The notes under the pieces: generated by a model
Seen by the model: only the letters and a program-made list of their open reading frames with translations
Told to the model about the DNA's origin: nothing
Databases searched by the model: none
Shown: one piece after another, positions 18,697 through 27,471 of the stretch
Position numbering within the stretch: the stretch's first letter is position 1
How the letters are laid out: every line of letters starts with the position of its first letter
NCBI GenBank assembly: GCA_009746045.1
Contig: RPFO01000687.1
Span: forward strand, 1 to 27,471
Reading direction: 5' to 3'
Source of the DNA: Mesostigma viride
Lineage: Eukaryota > Streptophyta > Mesostigmatophyceae > Mesostigmatales > Mesostigmataceae
DNA: 27,471 nt
Translations under genes and position numbers: made by a program

Positions 18697-21600
18697 CTAG
18701 TGGCTCGACTTGGCTGAGCCCGGGCGGTGCTGCTCCTGCACGGGCTGGTACTTGTGCGGCCGCTGCTCCTCGGGCAGGTGCTCATAGAAGACCTTGTAAA
18801 TCGTCTCCACATGCTCATCCACCGTGTCCACCTGCCACCCTGTCGTGTCGATGGGCGGCAGGATGTTCACGCCCAGGGGGTACTGCGTCACCAGCAGCGG
18901 GTTCTTGCGCGGCCAGCCTCGGTGCGTGCCCGTGAGCACCACGGGGAGGATGGGGAAGCCAGTCTGGATCGCGAGATGTACGGCGCCCTGGTCATTAGAG
19001 GCACGTGAGCACATACAAGCAGCGCAAGACTATGAGCGCCGCATCTGAAAATGAATGAAATCCACGGAGGGGTCGCCACAGACAAGCATAGACCCTTGAA
19101 CACTAGTTTCATTTCTTCAAGACCCTGACACCAATCACTGGAACATGTTGCATGCTTAGCTCGAGGTACCAGATACATCTGAACTTCGCAAGGACCCCAG
19201 AGTGTCTCAACTAGCGTCGTGGATGAGGCATCATGAATGAGGCACAAGTGTCAACGTTGACCCTGAAAACATGTGAGGGTTGGGAGAACTGCATTTTCGA
19301 ATGGCATGATACCATGGATGAACATGCACGATTCATTAATCTACACGTAACTGCGTCACGTGAGATTGGCCTGATACCATTGATGAACATGCACGATTAA
19401 TTAATCTACACGCAACGGCGTCACGTGAGATTGGCATGATACCATTGATGAACAAGCACGATACTTTTGTAACAACCAGCAAGGCCGGCGAACAACCAGA
19501 GTGCATGATAGAAGGCACAAGAAAACGTTGAGCTTCCCTCGAGTCCCTACCACCTCGACAACTGTCAAACTCAGGAGCATACTATCGAATGACCAAACAG
19601 CCAGTGTCCGAGGGTAAGACAGCCCAACCCACTCAGCAACAATCTGCTGATAACCAAATCCGCAACTGTGCCCCGTGGGCACCAGGACTTTGGGACCTCT
19701 GCAGAACCACAAAAACGTCCATGCCCTGCCCCATGCAGACTGGCCCCCATGCCCATGGTGAGGGTGGATCAAACAGAAATCCCATCCATCCTGCCTTTGT
19801 ATAGTACACTGACCACCCTACCTTCTTGAATGGCAGCAACCGCCCGTCTGCGGACCGGGTTCCCTCGGGGAAGATGACGGTGCTCATGCCCATGGTCTTC
19901 ATGTACTCGCATGCCTGCCAGGGTGTCATGAAAGACACCACAGCAGCAAACGCTCTGCGCCTATTTAAAATCAAAGACGTTTGCGTGACAATCAACACAT
20001 GCTCAACTTGTGTCTACTTGCCAGAAATATACAGACATCAAAAGAAGTGAGAGCAGGAAGCATCCCACCAAGATGAGCAATATATGCGTGTGAACATTGA
20101 ATTAGACAGTTGGCATGCCCTTAGCGATCTAAACATGGCCTGGCTTAAACAGCTACGTGTCACTTTCAAACACTTATCAAGTAGCTGACCGCCAACCAGA
20201 GCCATCACACCAGCGCCAAAACTGGCCTATGCGGGGGGGCATGCTGCCCATACAGCCTAGGATGCTGCCACCAAATGTGCTTTAAGTGGGGGTGCAATTT
20301 CTTGGCCTGAGATAGCGCACCTTTGCCATAGACGCCGTGGCCTTCTCGTGGTTGCTGCGGTCCACCAGCAAGTGTCCCGCCAACCAGTAGACCAGGCCGA
20401 AAAAGGGGGTGAAGATGATCTGTTCACAGACAAACGCACACACGAACAAACATGGGAGCAACCAATTCCATGCAATAATGACCTTGTCATGCCACAGATC
20501 AATACCTTGCAGCAATGTCCTGAAGAGTTACGTGTTATTGCTGTGTCACCTCCCACGTGAGGCACGTTGTCAAGCGTTGGTTGGCCTGCAGCCCTGTCAC
20601 TTCGTGGGAAAGTACAGAAAGCGCAGGATCCCAAACATGGCGAGCAGAACGCTTACGCAGGTCATTCGAAGTTGCAAGGCAACATCTCATATAAGACTCG
20701 ACCTGAATTCACCAGGTATGTGGCCAGATATCAAATAACGATTCAAAGCCTTTCCAACTGATTATATTAATGCGACAGCTCCATCTGCCCCTCCCTTCCC
20801 GTCTCTGTCAATCGGCACTCCATGTCTGAAACTTTCAGGTGACTTTCAATATCCTTGATTCAACTATGAAAACGTGCAAATGTACATCTGTGTTGGCAAC
20901 TAGGGTAACTCATCCGCTGTTACATTCAGGGACACCTGAGAAATATTTAAATTTTGCAAATATAGTGGGATGCCGCATGAAACATTATTCTGAAATTTAT
21001 GCATAAGATACTCATTCCAGCAATTCTAACTTCTATTCAAGTAACAGCTATGAGCACCCGAGTAAAAAGCTTCAAAGATTCTCCTATGCGAACGTTCCCT
21101 GGAAAGCATCAAGTTTGACAATGCTGTCGCTGGTACAGCAACAAACATGATGAAAAACAGGAACTACGCTGAATTGTTCACAGGCCAATGTATCCAAGTA
21201 ACACAATTCTCAAGTGTACGCAGCAAGCTGATGAGACTAAATTGAAAGAAACAACAACGAACTTAAACAGCAGCCACACGCAGAAATACATGAACTTACC
21301 TCCTTTTTCGCGATCCCAACAGTCTTGTTCGGAGTCAGCCACATTGTTAAGACAACGTCAAGCTGAGAGCAGTGGTTCAGGCAAATAATTACGGGTTTTG
21401 AGCGTTGTTCCCCGTAGGGCATGTAATGCAGTCCCTTGATAAAGACCTTGCTGCCCAAGATAGCCAGCTGCGGTCCACAATAAGCACAATCGCAAACGGT
21501 CGAAGCGTTAGCGGCAAAAAAAAAATTCAAATGTTAGCGAAAAATGCAAAGCGTATAGCTAGCGTAACGGCATCTGGGGAGGGAAAACGACGTCATCCAC

Positions 21601-21843
21601 TCAAAGACCTACCATTGTTCTTCCCAAAACGGTTCCATAGATGTTGCCGAGCTGAATTCTCACGCCACGCCAAGGAAGGGCCAACATTGACAGGAACAAA
21701 AAGAATGACGATATTACGCCCACTGCCACTAGCCAGATGGCCAATATTACGAGGGCATAAACACGGTCCCCCAGGGTGACGCGGACGCGTCCAGCTGTAC
21801 CCGCCGGAACATTTTTCTTCTCGCTCACATAAGCTGTCGCCAT
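18697..21843 (-). CDS. 1-acyl-sn-glycerol-3-phosphate acyltransferase, PlsC/SLC1 type (293 residues, five exons)
   Basis: Exons on the minus strand are 21613-21843 (ATG), 21300-21467, 20321-20419, 19822-19914 and 18697-18987 (TAG). All introns are GT-AG and phase 0. The 293-residue product has a membrane segment at about 29-57, the catalytic NHxxxxD motif as NHCSQLD (108-114), FFGLVYWLAGHLLVDRSN (139-156), FPEGTRS (181-187, glycerophosphate binding) and ILPVVLTGTH (210-219). These are the four ordered blocks of the family, which transfers an acyl group from acyl-CoA or acyl-ACP to lysophosphatidic acid and makes phosphatidic acid. The block pattern resembles bacterial PlsC, yeast SLC1 and animal AGPAT1/2. 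No clear plastid transit peptide is visible, so an endoplasmic reticulum location is more likely. Acyl donor and location are inference. Introns are 145, 880, 406 and 834 bases. Confidence 0.93.
19308..19463. repeat. 65-bp tandem repeat (2.4 units) in acyltransferase intron 4
   Basis: Units 19308-19372 and 19373-19437 are near identical, followed by a partial unit to 19463. Each starts GATACCAT(G/T)GATGAACA and contains CGTCACGTGAGATTGGC. All lie within the intron between 18988 and 19821. The CACGTG core is present in the two full units. Confidence 0.9.
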
Positions 21844-22754
21844 GGCTAGCTCTAACTACCCTGCATAAAAGTAAGCAATTGATTTAATGAATCAATTTAA
21901 ACGCATATTCAATTAAATTGCGGCTACCTGCGCACCATGATGACTTGATAATGTGCTGGCGGTAACTCCGTGACGAAAGCTCGGAAAGCTCGGGCGTTCA
22001 CCCCAAAAGAGCGCCGGTTGGATAGTTTGCCGTAGTGCTCCTTGGCTGAACTAACCACTAAGATCAGCGGCTGCGGCACTGGCTGATGTAGTCCTTTTCG
22101 CTGATGTAGGCTGATGTCAGGACTTCCCACGCCGTTCCGTTGTTTGTTATTGGCGGGAAAATTATGAAAACGTAGAACTCCTTACCTCACGATATTCCCA
22201 TTGGTTAATAAAAAAACTCAATAAAAAATACCCATTTACCCGGAAAACGTAGAATTCATGCCATGACCGGCGTCAGAATAATCTCAACTGAGCTAAACTG
22301 AACCCCCTTACAGTACTGTAATTCCTGTAACTACTAACTAAGCCGTTATCGTGCAGGTGGTTATGACGTCGCCTGCGGATGAACCATGGGCGACCTTGGG
22401 TGCGAGTTAAGGGCGAGGCGGCGACGTATACTGTAGTCTGCGTGGGTAACTGCACTGAATATACAGTATAGCCCGCTCGGCTGCGCTGTTGAGTTGAGTT
22501 GAGTTAAGAGTTGAATTGAGTATATTCCCTGCGCAGTGGGCGCTGGCATAACGGCGCCTACATGACACGCGCGCTATCCTAGCTGTCCGGCTTCAACGCG
22601 GATGGTGACCTGGCGCCGCGTCGGTTAATCGTGTTGAGGTGGACGTTGTCCACCAACCGATGCAGGACGCATCCGTCCTGAGATCAGTGGTGCTGTCACC
22701 AAGGTCAGCGTTGCCATGGAACGACCAGCTGGCGACGGCTGGAGACTCGGAACT
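21844..22754. other. Intergenic stretch upstream of the acyltransferase, up to arm 2
   Basis: No gene was recognised. It holds a short (GAGTT)n microsatellite at 22489-22520 and a possible hairpin, TATACTGTA (22427-22435) pairing with TACAGTATA (22462-22470). The promoter of the acyltransferase should lie in its left part. An ATTGGTTAAT near 22200 reads as a CCAAT-type word on the gene strand. Confidence 0.45.
22150..22161 (-). promoter_or_regulatory. E2F-like site upstream of the acyltransferase
   Basis: TTGGCGGGAAAA on the plus strand reads TTTTCCCGCCAA on the gene strand, an exact match to the E2F/DP consensus. It lies about 307 bases upstream of the start codon. A single short match can arise by chance, so cell-cycle control is only a suggestion. 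Confidence 0.35.
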
Positions 22755-22830
22755 CGGATAACCATGATCTAGGCCGAGTAACGGGAGTGAAGATCGAATA
22801 ACCACTTTATAACTGACAGCGACCCCACCC

Positions 22831-22840
22831 ATCACGTGAT
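22831..22840. promoter_or_regulatory. Palindromic ATCACGTGAT upstream of bestrophin copy B
   Basis: This matches the arm 1 palindrome at 7795-7804 and sits about 212 bases before the start codon. It contains the CACGTG core. Confidence 0.4.
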
Positions 22841-23052
22841 ATTACGGCCTCTTGTTTCCCTGCTGAAGCGCCAGTTCGAGGCCCTTCGCAGGCACATATC
22901 CGGAAACGGGGCCACCAATCGACCACGACGCACGAGCCCTCACCATCCACACCAAGGCAACCTAGGCCGCCATAGCCCAGTCCTTTGAGTGAGGCCCGCA
23001 TAGAGCTTATTGATCTGCTCTTTAGAAAGTTTGTAGAAGATCCAGCATCGCC

Positions 23053-24758
23053 ATGGCATCGCTCTCCCTCCCCGCGGCCTCCAGCGTCGTCAAAACCACC
23101 TCATTTTCCAATAACGTCGCCCGGCGAGGGCCGCAGCGTGTGTTGGCGTCCAAGCCGGTAGCAAACCCACAGCGGCTAGCTTCGTCTTTCCTAGGCAAGA
23201 ACCTATCATGGAACCCATTGGGAGCTCGTGCCGAGCCCATGCGGAGTTCCTCTGGTCCAACCATCGCCAGTGTCGCGGAGCAGCCTCCCAAGACCACCGC
23301 CCCACCCCCACCCCCACCCCCTACCGATAACGGTCTAGTCCAAGAAAAGCTTTCCCAGTCATTCCGCCGCACTGTGTACGACGCTAACAGCTGGAGGAAG
23401 CATCGGTCTACCAGCCGGTACTACCGCAACATGAAGACGATTATTGGCTCACGCATCGTGCGCGCCCTGATTCCGCCGATGCTCTGGTAAGTGTTCTCCA
23501 TATTTAAACCACGTCATGGCAAAAGCGGGCCTTTTTGCGAATGCAACCACTTTTTCGCTGCGTCGCCCAAGCAACAGGGGAAATCTGTAGCCTGCTTGGC
23601 ATGAATGCTGATCAAGGTAGTTTCCCATGCGTGACACGTGTCCCCACTGCAGGTGCGGTGGTGTGGCCGTTGCCATCGGCCTGTACGAGGACGCCCTGAC
23701 AGCTGGTGACCTGCCCGCCATGCTGCCCCACCTTGCCCCCAGCTCGGCCTCGCCCCTTGGACTGTCCAGCTTTGCGCTTTCCCTGCTCCTGGTCTTCCGC
23801 ACCAACTCCTCCTACAACAGGTAACCATTACTGCAGTGTGTGCTTCCCATATGTCAATTTGTTCCCTCGTACCATCTGCTGCATTTGATTTTTCAGCCTA
23901 GAGCAAACAGGATGTCCCCAGTGCATACTTCAGCAAGGTTAGGTATCTGGGAAAAGAACCAAAAGTGTGCGTGTTGCATTCAGGATGATTCAATCATCAT
24001 CCCCCGCTTTGGCCATGACGCGAATTTCATCCCCATTTTCCCGTGCGCATTGCAACCTACTCCCTTTCCCCCCCCCCCGTACCAGGTGGGATGAGGCGCG
24101 CAAGATGTGGGGGCTGATGACCAACCGCAGCCGAGATATCGTGCGCCAGGGCGTGACCTGGTTCGATGCGGATAAGAAGGGCGACGAGCTCGTGGAGGGC
24201 CTGGCTAAATGGATGTCGGCGCTGACGCGTTCACTCAAGGCCCACCTGCGCGCGGGCGAGGACCTCGACGACGACCTCCGCAAGCTGCTCACGCCCAAGG
24301 AGTTTCAGATGCTGTCGGACGCCAAGCACCGGCCCAACTTCTGCCTTCAGGTCATGGCGGGCATCATCCGCAAGGCCAACTTGACCCCCATGCAGACGAC
24401 CGCGATGGATCTCAACTTGACCGCGTTTGCTGATGTCGTCGGTGGGTGCGAGCGTATCCTGAAGACCCCGATCCCGCTCTCGTACACCCGCCACACGGCA
24501 CGTTTCCTGATCATCTGGGCGACCGCGCTGCCCATCGGCCTGTGGCACGAGTTGCACTGGAACACACCCGTCGTGACCATGGTCATGACCTTCTTCCTGC
24601 TGGGGATTGAGGAGATTGGTGTCCAGATTGAGGAGCCCTTCTCGATCCTCCCGCTCGAGGCCATGTGCGCGGGCATCCAGGGCAACCTGCAGGAGATGCG
24701 CCAGCTGCGCAACAAGTCGGAGGCCTACGTGTCCAACTACACCAGCTCCAGCGAGTAA
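23053..24758 (+). CDS. Bestrophin-family anion channel, copy B (424 residues, three exons, probable plastid location)
   Basis: Exons 23053-23486, 23653-23820 and 24086-24758 (TAA) join at GT-AG introns of 166 and 265 bases. The exon lengths (434, 168, 673) equal those of copy A. The product has the same layout: probable transit peptide, proline run at 84-90, then the bestrophin core with FRTNSSYNRWDEARKMWG and GIEEIGVQIEEPFSILPL. By hand comparison it differs from copy A at about 18 residues. Six of these lie in residues 167-186, between the first two membrane helices and in the start of the second (A167, S175, S176, A177, G181 and A186 here). It is intact and likely expressed; the upstream flank is shared with copy A to 22755. 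Chloride or bicarbonate conduction at the thylakoid is the family-based expectation, not something the sequence shows. Confidence 0.93.
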
Positions 24759-24972
24759 AGGTGTGGCGCGTGACCTACCTGAGGCTGGATCAGCCCGGTT
24801 TCCGCGGGAATGCTGCGCCGGAGCTGACCTTGTGCCGCTCGTAGGATAAGTTCTCCAACACGGCAGAGCGTACTTTGCCATTTGTGTTTATATGTTCAGG
24901 CAAGGCGACCAAATGTTGGACCTTAATGCGCAAGTCCGGCGTATGTATGATATAGGAAACACTTGAGATAGT

Positions 24973-24990
24973 GGGCCCGCTTGCGGGCCC
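24973..24990. other. Perfect GC-rich hairpin in 3' flank of bestrophin copy B
   Basis: GGGCCCGC-TT-GCGGGCCC folds with a fully paired 8-base stem and a two-base centre. It is about 215 bases after the stop codon. Its arm 1 counterpart carries one change that still allows a G-T pair. Confidence 0.6.
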
Positions 24991-25096
24991 TGTGGTATTT
25001 GAGCTCACCCCTTGTGGGTGTACCAGGAAATGATCCAGAAGCCATGCCATGCAGCTACCCGCACGTGCTTGGCACGAAATTCTCCCTTTGGTGATT

Positions 25097-25101
25097 TGTA
25101 A
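25097..25101 (+). promoter_or_regulatory. Polyadenylation signal TGTAA for bestrophin copy B
   Basis: TGTAA lies about 340 bases after the stop codon and is conserved with 5531-5535 in arm 1. It fits the chlorophyte polyadenylation signal. Confidence 0.5.
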
Positions 25102-25397
25102 ATTACGGCGCCAGTTGTGCGGTGGTGCAAAAGTTGTCTACATGGGTGCCTACGCTACACAAAGATGTTTTGTCGGCGTCTGCGCCAGACAAATCCCAAG
25201 GGCAGCATACTGTGCACATCTTGAAACCAAGACAGAGAGGGAATGTACCAGGCATGTGGCAATTTTCTCCACATTCTTTTGTAGAAATCAAACTTGACTG
25301 TGTTAGTCAATATTTTAGTTGTCCAGAAGATCAACATCCCATGGGTTCCATAGGTATCATGATCATATTTATAATAATAACAAAATCTTGGTATTCA

Positions 25398-25602
25398 CAT
25401 GCTGCGGCGCTGTGCGTGCGTGGGTGGAAACTAGTGAAGCTTTTTGGCGCGATCCAGATCTCGCACCGACTTTTTTTCACATTTGGGAACGCAGTGGGGC
25501 CAACAATGGCGGTCGGATTCAATGTGGCATTGTAGAAAATGCCGTGGATGGATTGGAGGGATGCTTGGATAAGTTATTCCTCACCTCTTGGTTGACATTA
25601 AA
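25398..25602 (+). other. Short unique stretch with an unassigned open frame
   Basis: Between arm 2 and the TTAA-flanked element, the plus strand is open for about 60 codons (WVETSEAFWRDPDLAPTFFH and onward) with a natural-looking composition. I could not assign it to a family. It has no start codon of its own outside arm 2 and no visible splice partners, so it may be a captured fragment or chance. Confidence 0.25.
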
Positions 25603-25619
25603 TTAACCCGTGTTTTTTT

Positions 25620-25667
25620 ACAACGCGATACATCGCGTTGTAGGGTTAGAACGCGATGTATCGCGTT
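25620..25667. repeat. Two subterminal palindromes at the left end of the TTAA-flanked element
   Basis: ACAACGCGAT-AC-ATCGCGTTGT occupies 25620-25641 and AACGCGAT-GT-ATCGCGTT occupies 25650-25667. Both share the eight-base arm AACGCGAT. They are plausible binding sites for a transposase or another dimeric protein. Confidence 0.75.
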
Positions 25668-27304
25668 GTAATCTGACACGTGGCAAACCTATTAAACATG
25701 CGATTTTTGGTCTGAAACTTTCAAGACAGGTCAGAAACATCTCATAGAATTCAAGAAAAAATCCTGGTATTTTTGGTATTTTTTTGTGACAGCTGCAAAC
25801 AAATATGTACCACTGAAATCAGGCATTTTCGCGGGACGAAGGTGAAGACGACGGCGATGGCGGCAGGTAGATCTCGCCAGTTTTCGCGCGAATTTCAGTG
25901 GCTGTTGGGTAGCACGACCATGATGATGCGTTCAAAGGTTGATAATTAGGTTTCTACGAGTTTGTTGAGGTACTGGGGCAAAGAAAACGTAGTTTTTTCC
26001 AGTTTCTCACCCAACTTTCATGCGGAAACCCTGGAAACCGGCATACATATTATTACGTCAAGACTCGGGTCTGCTGCGGCACCATGCTTGGTATTTCCAT
26101 GGTGTTTCGACTTCTTAACACATGTTTATTCATTCCGAACGCCCGGACTCTCGGCTAAACCGAGATTTGTGCAGACTTTTATTGGGTAGCTCCGGGCATG
26201 ATGGTGCCTGCAAATAGCGTAAGGCGTGACCGTGGCTATTGCTACGGTATGCTGTATTTTCCTGGAAATGGCCTCTGCCACCGGCTCAATAGTGCTTGCA
26301 GGCGTAAGTATATCGTGTTTCTACCTAGTTTCTGCCAGTTTTCCACTTATTTCTACCGACCTCTGCCCAGCCTCTCTAAGACCGCCATCCTACTCGACGT
26401 TGCTTGCATGTCAGCCATAGCAGGTTGCAGTTGTGCAGTATTTAGGTGCTGTATACGTCGTCAAGCCGTGCATATATCGTGAGGATTGGATGTTGATGGT
26501 TTATACTGCGTTGATTGTGCAAGAAGATCAGCTGGGTGCCCATAATCATGGTGTATAATCATGTGTTGTTAGCATCTTGCCACCATTTGCTAGCATGCAT
26601 TCCAGCGTCATCTTTGCCTGCATGTAAGCTCATGGATCACTCAACCTATCCAAGCCTTGCATTACACGTGCCTCTTTCTTTCAGTATTGCACGCGTTATG
26701 GAATGAAAACCCAGCACCTCCATTCCCACGAGGCATGTGCTCAACACGTTGTGAGAGTGGATGATGCTTTGGCTATGGCTGCCTGATTCAGTCATATTAG
26801 GTCATCCAGTCATGATGTTTGATGCATGTTTGATGCTGTATAACTTATACAACGCCTATGTTCAATGTTTTGACCCTCCAAGCTCACTATGGCCCCGTTT
26901 ATGGGGCTCGGGTCGTTGCGTAATGTTGTCAAGGGCTCTCATGTTTCCCACTGCGTTGTACTGCGTTGTAATTGTGATGCTAATGAAAAATAGCTCCAGT
27001 GGCCCAATGGGCCTGAGTTTTGTTTCACAGAGCCTGCATATGTTGCCCATAGCTCGTGCAAGAAGCCAGATTTTTTTCATGAACCATTTGTGAATAAGCG
27101 CATGACTTGTGACCTAGGGTCAAGAAATCGCGGTCATGGTCAGACCCCCCTGTATTCAAACCAGTGTATCTCTCTAATGAATAAGCAGTTTGTAGGTCTG
27201 AGTAGCTCAAAAAATCCTTTGATTTATGGGCTTTCAGGAAAGTATATACATGACCATGAAAAAAATTTTCCTTAGGTGCTATACGCGTTCTAAAAAAAGC
27301 TTAC

Positions 27305-27322
27305 AACGCGATATATCGCGTT
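27305..27322. repeat. Subterminal palindrome at the right end of the TTAA-flanked element
   Basis: AACGCGATATATCGCGTT is a perfect 18-base palindrome with the same eight-base arm as the two left-end copies. It lies 19 bases inside the right terminus. Confidence 0.75.
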
Positions 27323-27341
27323 CTAATTAAAAAAACACGGG

Positions 27342-27471
27342 TTAAATTAAATTATATTATAACATGCCTCCGTTGGGAGATCATGTAGCACATATTCCAT
27401 GATGGATGGGGGAGTGGAGGAAGCCGCGTAATCGATCGAACTACCCTAACGCTAAGCTATCTGGTCTAGAA
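27342..27471 (-). repeat. Short interspersed repeat, family A, copy 3 (runs off the window)
   Basis: Read on the minus strand, it runs from TTCTAGACCAGATAGCTTAG at the window edge to ACATGATCTCCCAACGGAGG, then CATGTTATAATATAATTTAA. It aligns closely with 9142-9305. Its tail abuts the TTAA-flanked element, which inserted there. Confidence 0.8.

Larger units (their letters stand above)
22755..25397. repeat. Inverted duplication, arm 2 (~2.64 kb)
   Basis: This is the reverse complement of arm 1 (5225-8153) without the 273-base extra segment. The inner edge is sharp at CGGATAACCA (22755), after which the two flanks share nothing obvious. The outer edge fades at about 25385-25397. The arm carries the whole second bestrophin gene and both flanks. 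Confidence 0.92.
25607..27341. mobile_element. Non-autonomous TTAA-flanked element (piggyBac-like), 1,735 bp
   Basis: The ends CCCGTGTTTTTTTA (25607-25620) and TAAAAAAACACGGG (about 27328-27341, with a small break inward) are inverted repeats. TTAA flanks both sides (25603-25606 and 27342-27345). TTAA target duplication with CCC termini is the hallmark of piggyBac-type elements. Near both ends lie palindromes of the form AACGCGAT-NN-ATCGCGTT. No transposase-like frame is seen in 1.7 kb, so it would rely on a transposase elsewhere. Because the flanks are themselves TTAA-rich, the exact target site has some ambiguity. Confidence 0.7.

Noticed and set aside
24231-24881. Minus-strand 216-codon open frame over bestrophin exon 3
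   Set aside because: It is an antisense shadow caused by GC-rich codons; the matching shadow also exists in arm 1 at 5952-6398.
1-27471. A multi-gene cluster or novel defence or biosynthetic system
   Set aside because: The four recognisable genes have unrelated housekeeping or transport roles and are separated by transposon debris; nothing indicates a co-regulated system.

Overview
The window looks like nuclear DNA of a green alga, most likely a core chlorophyte. Four genes with GT-AG introns can be reconstructed. Their exons are GC-rich at third positions, the intergenic DNA is AT-richer, and three of the four genes have a TGTAA polyadenylation-type signal downstream of the stop. There is no operon structure and no ribosome-binding-site pattern. 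Species assignment is inference from these traits only.

Layout. (1) 1-3638, plus strand: the last six exons of RPN1/PSMD2, a non-ATPase subunit of the 26S proteasome base. (2) 3640-5225: intergenic DNA holding short interspersed repeats, with an inverted-repeat unit and a tandem dimer that end in AT-rich tails. (3) 5225-8153: arm 1 of a large inverted duplication, carrying an intact three-exon bestrophin-family anion channel gene on the minus strand. (4) 8160-16345: a transposon-rich interval. It has a terminal-inverted-repeat DNA element with a short interspersed repeat nested in it, a G-rich tract, a decayed non-LTR retrotransposon (ORF1-like and endonuclease parts) and a reverse-transcriptase fragment. 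(5) 16362-17870: a 1.5 kb GATG tetranucleotide array, apparently inside the 3' region of a minus-strand non-LTR retrotransposon. (6) 18697-21843, minus strand: a five-exon PlsC-type 1-acyl-glycerol-3-phosphate acyltransferase. (7) 22755-25397: arm 2 of the inverted duplication, with the second intact bestrophin gene on the plus strand. (8) 25607-27341: a non-autonomous DNA element flanked by TTAA and beginning CCC (piggyBac-like), inserted in the AT tail of another short interspersed repeat that runs off the window end.

The genes do not form a functional cluster. RPN1 serves protein turnover, the acyltransferase makes phosphatidic acid, and the bestrophin pair probably conducts chloride or bicarbonate across a plastid membrane. 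The two bestrophin copies have the same exon lengths, differ at about 18 of 424 residues by hand count, share promoter and 3' flanks, and point away from each other across about 14.6 kb.

The most interesting pattern is a small hairpin, CTCC(C)-CAAC-(G)GGAG, just before the AT-rich tail of at least seven otherwise different repeat copies. In one family the stem is longer by a matched base pair. This suggests a shared RNA 3' end recognised by one retrotransposon machinery.
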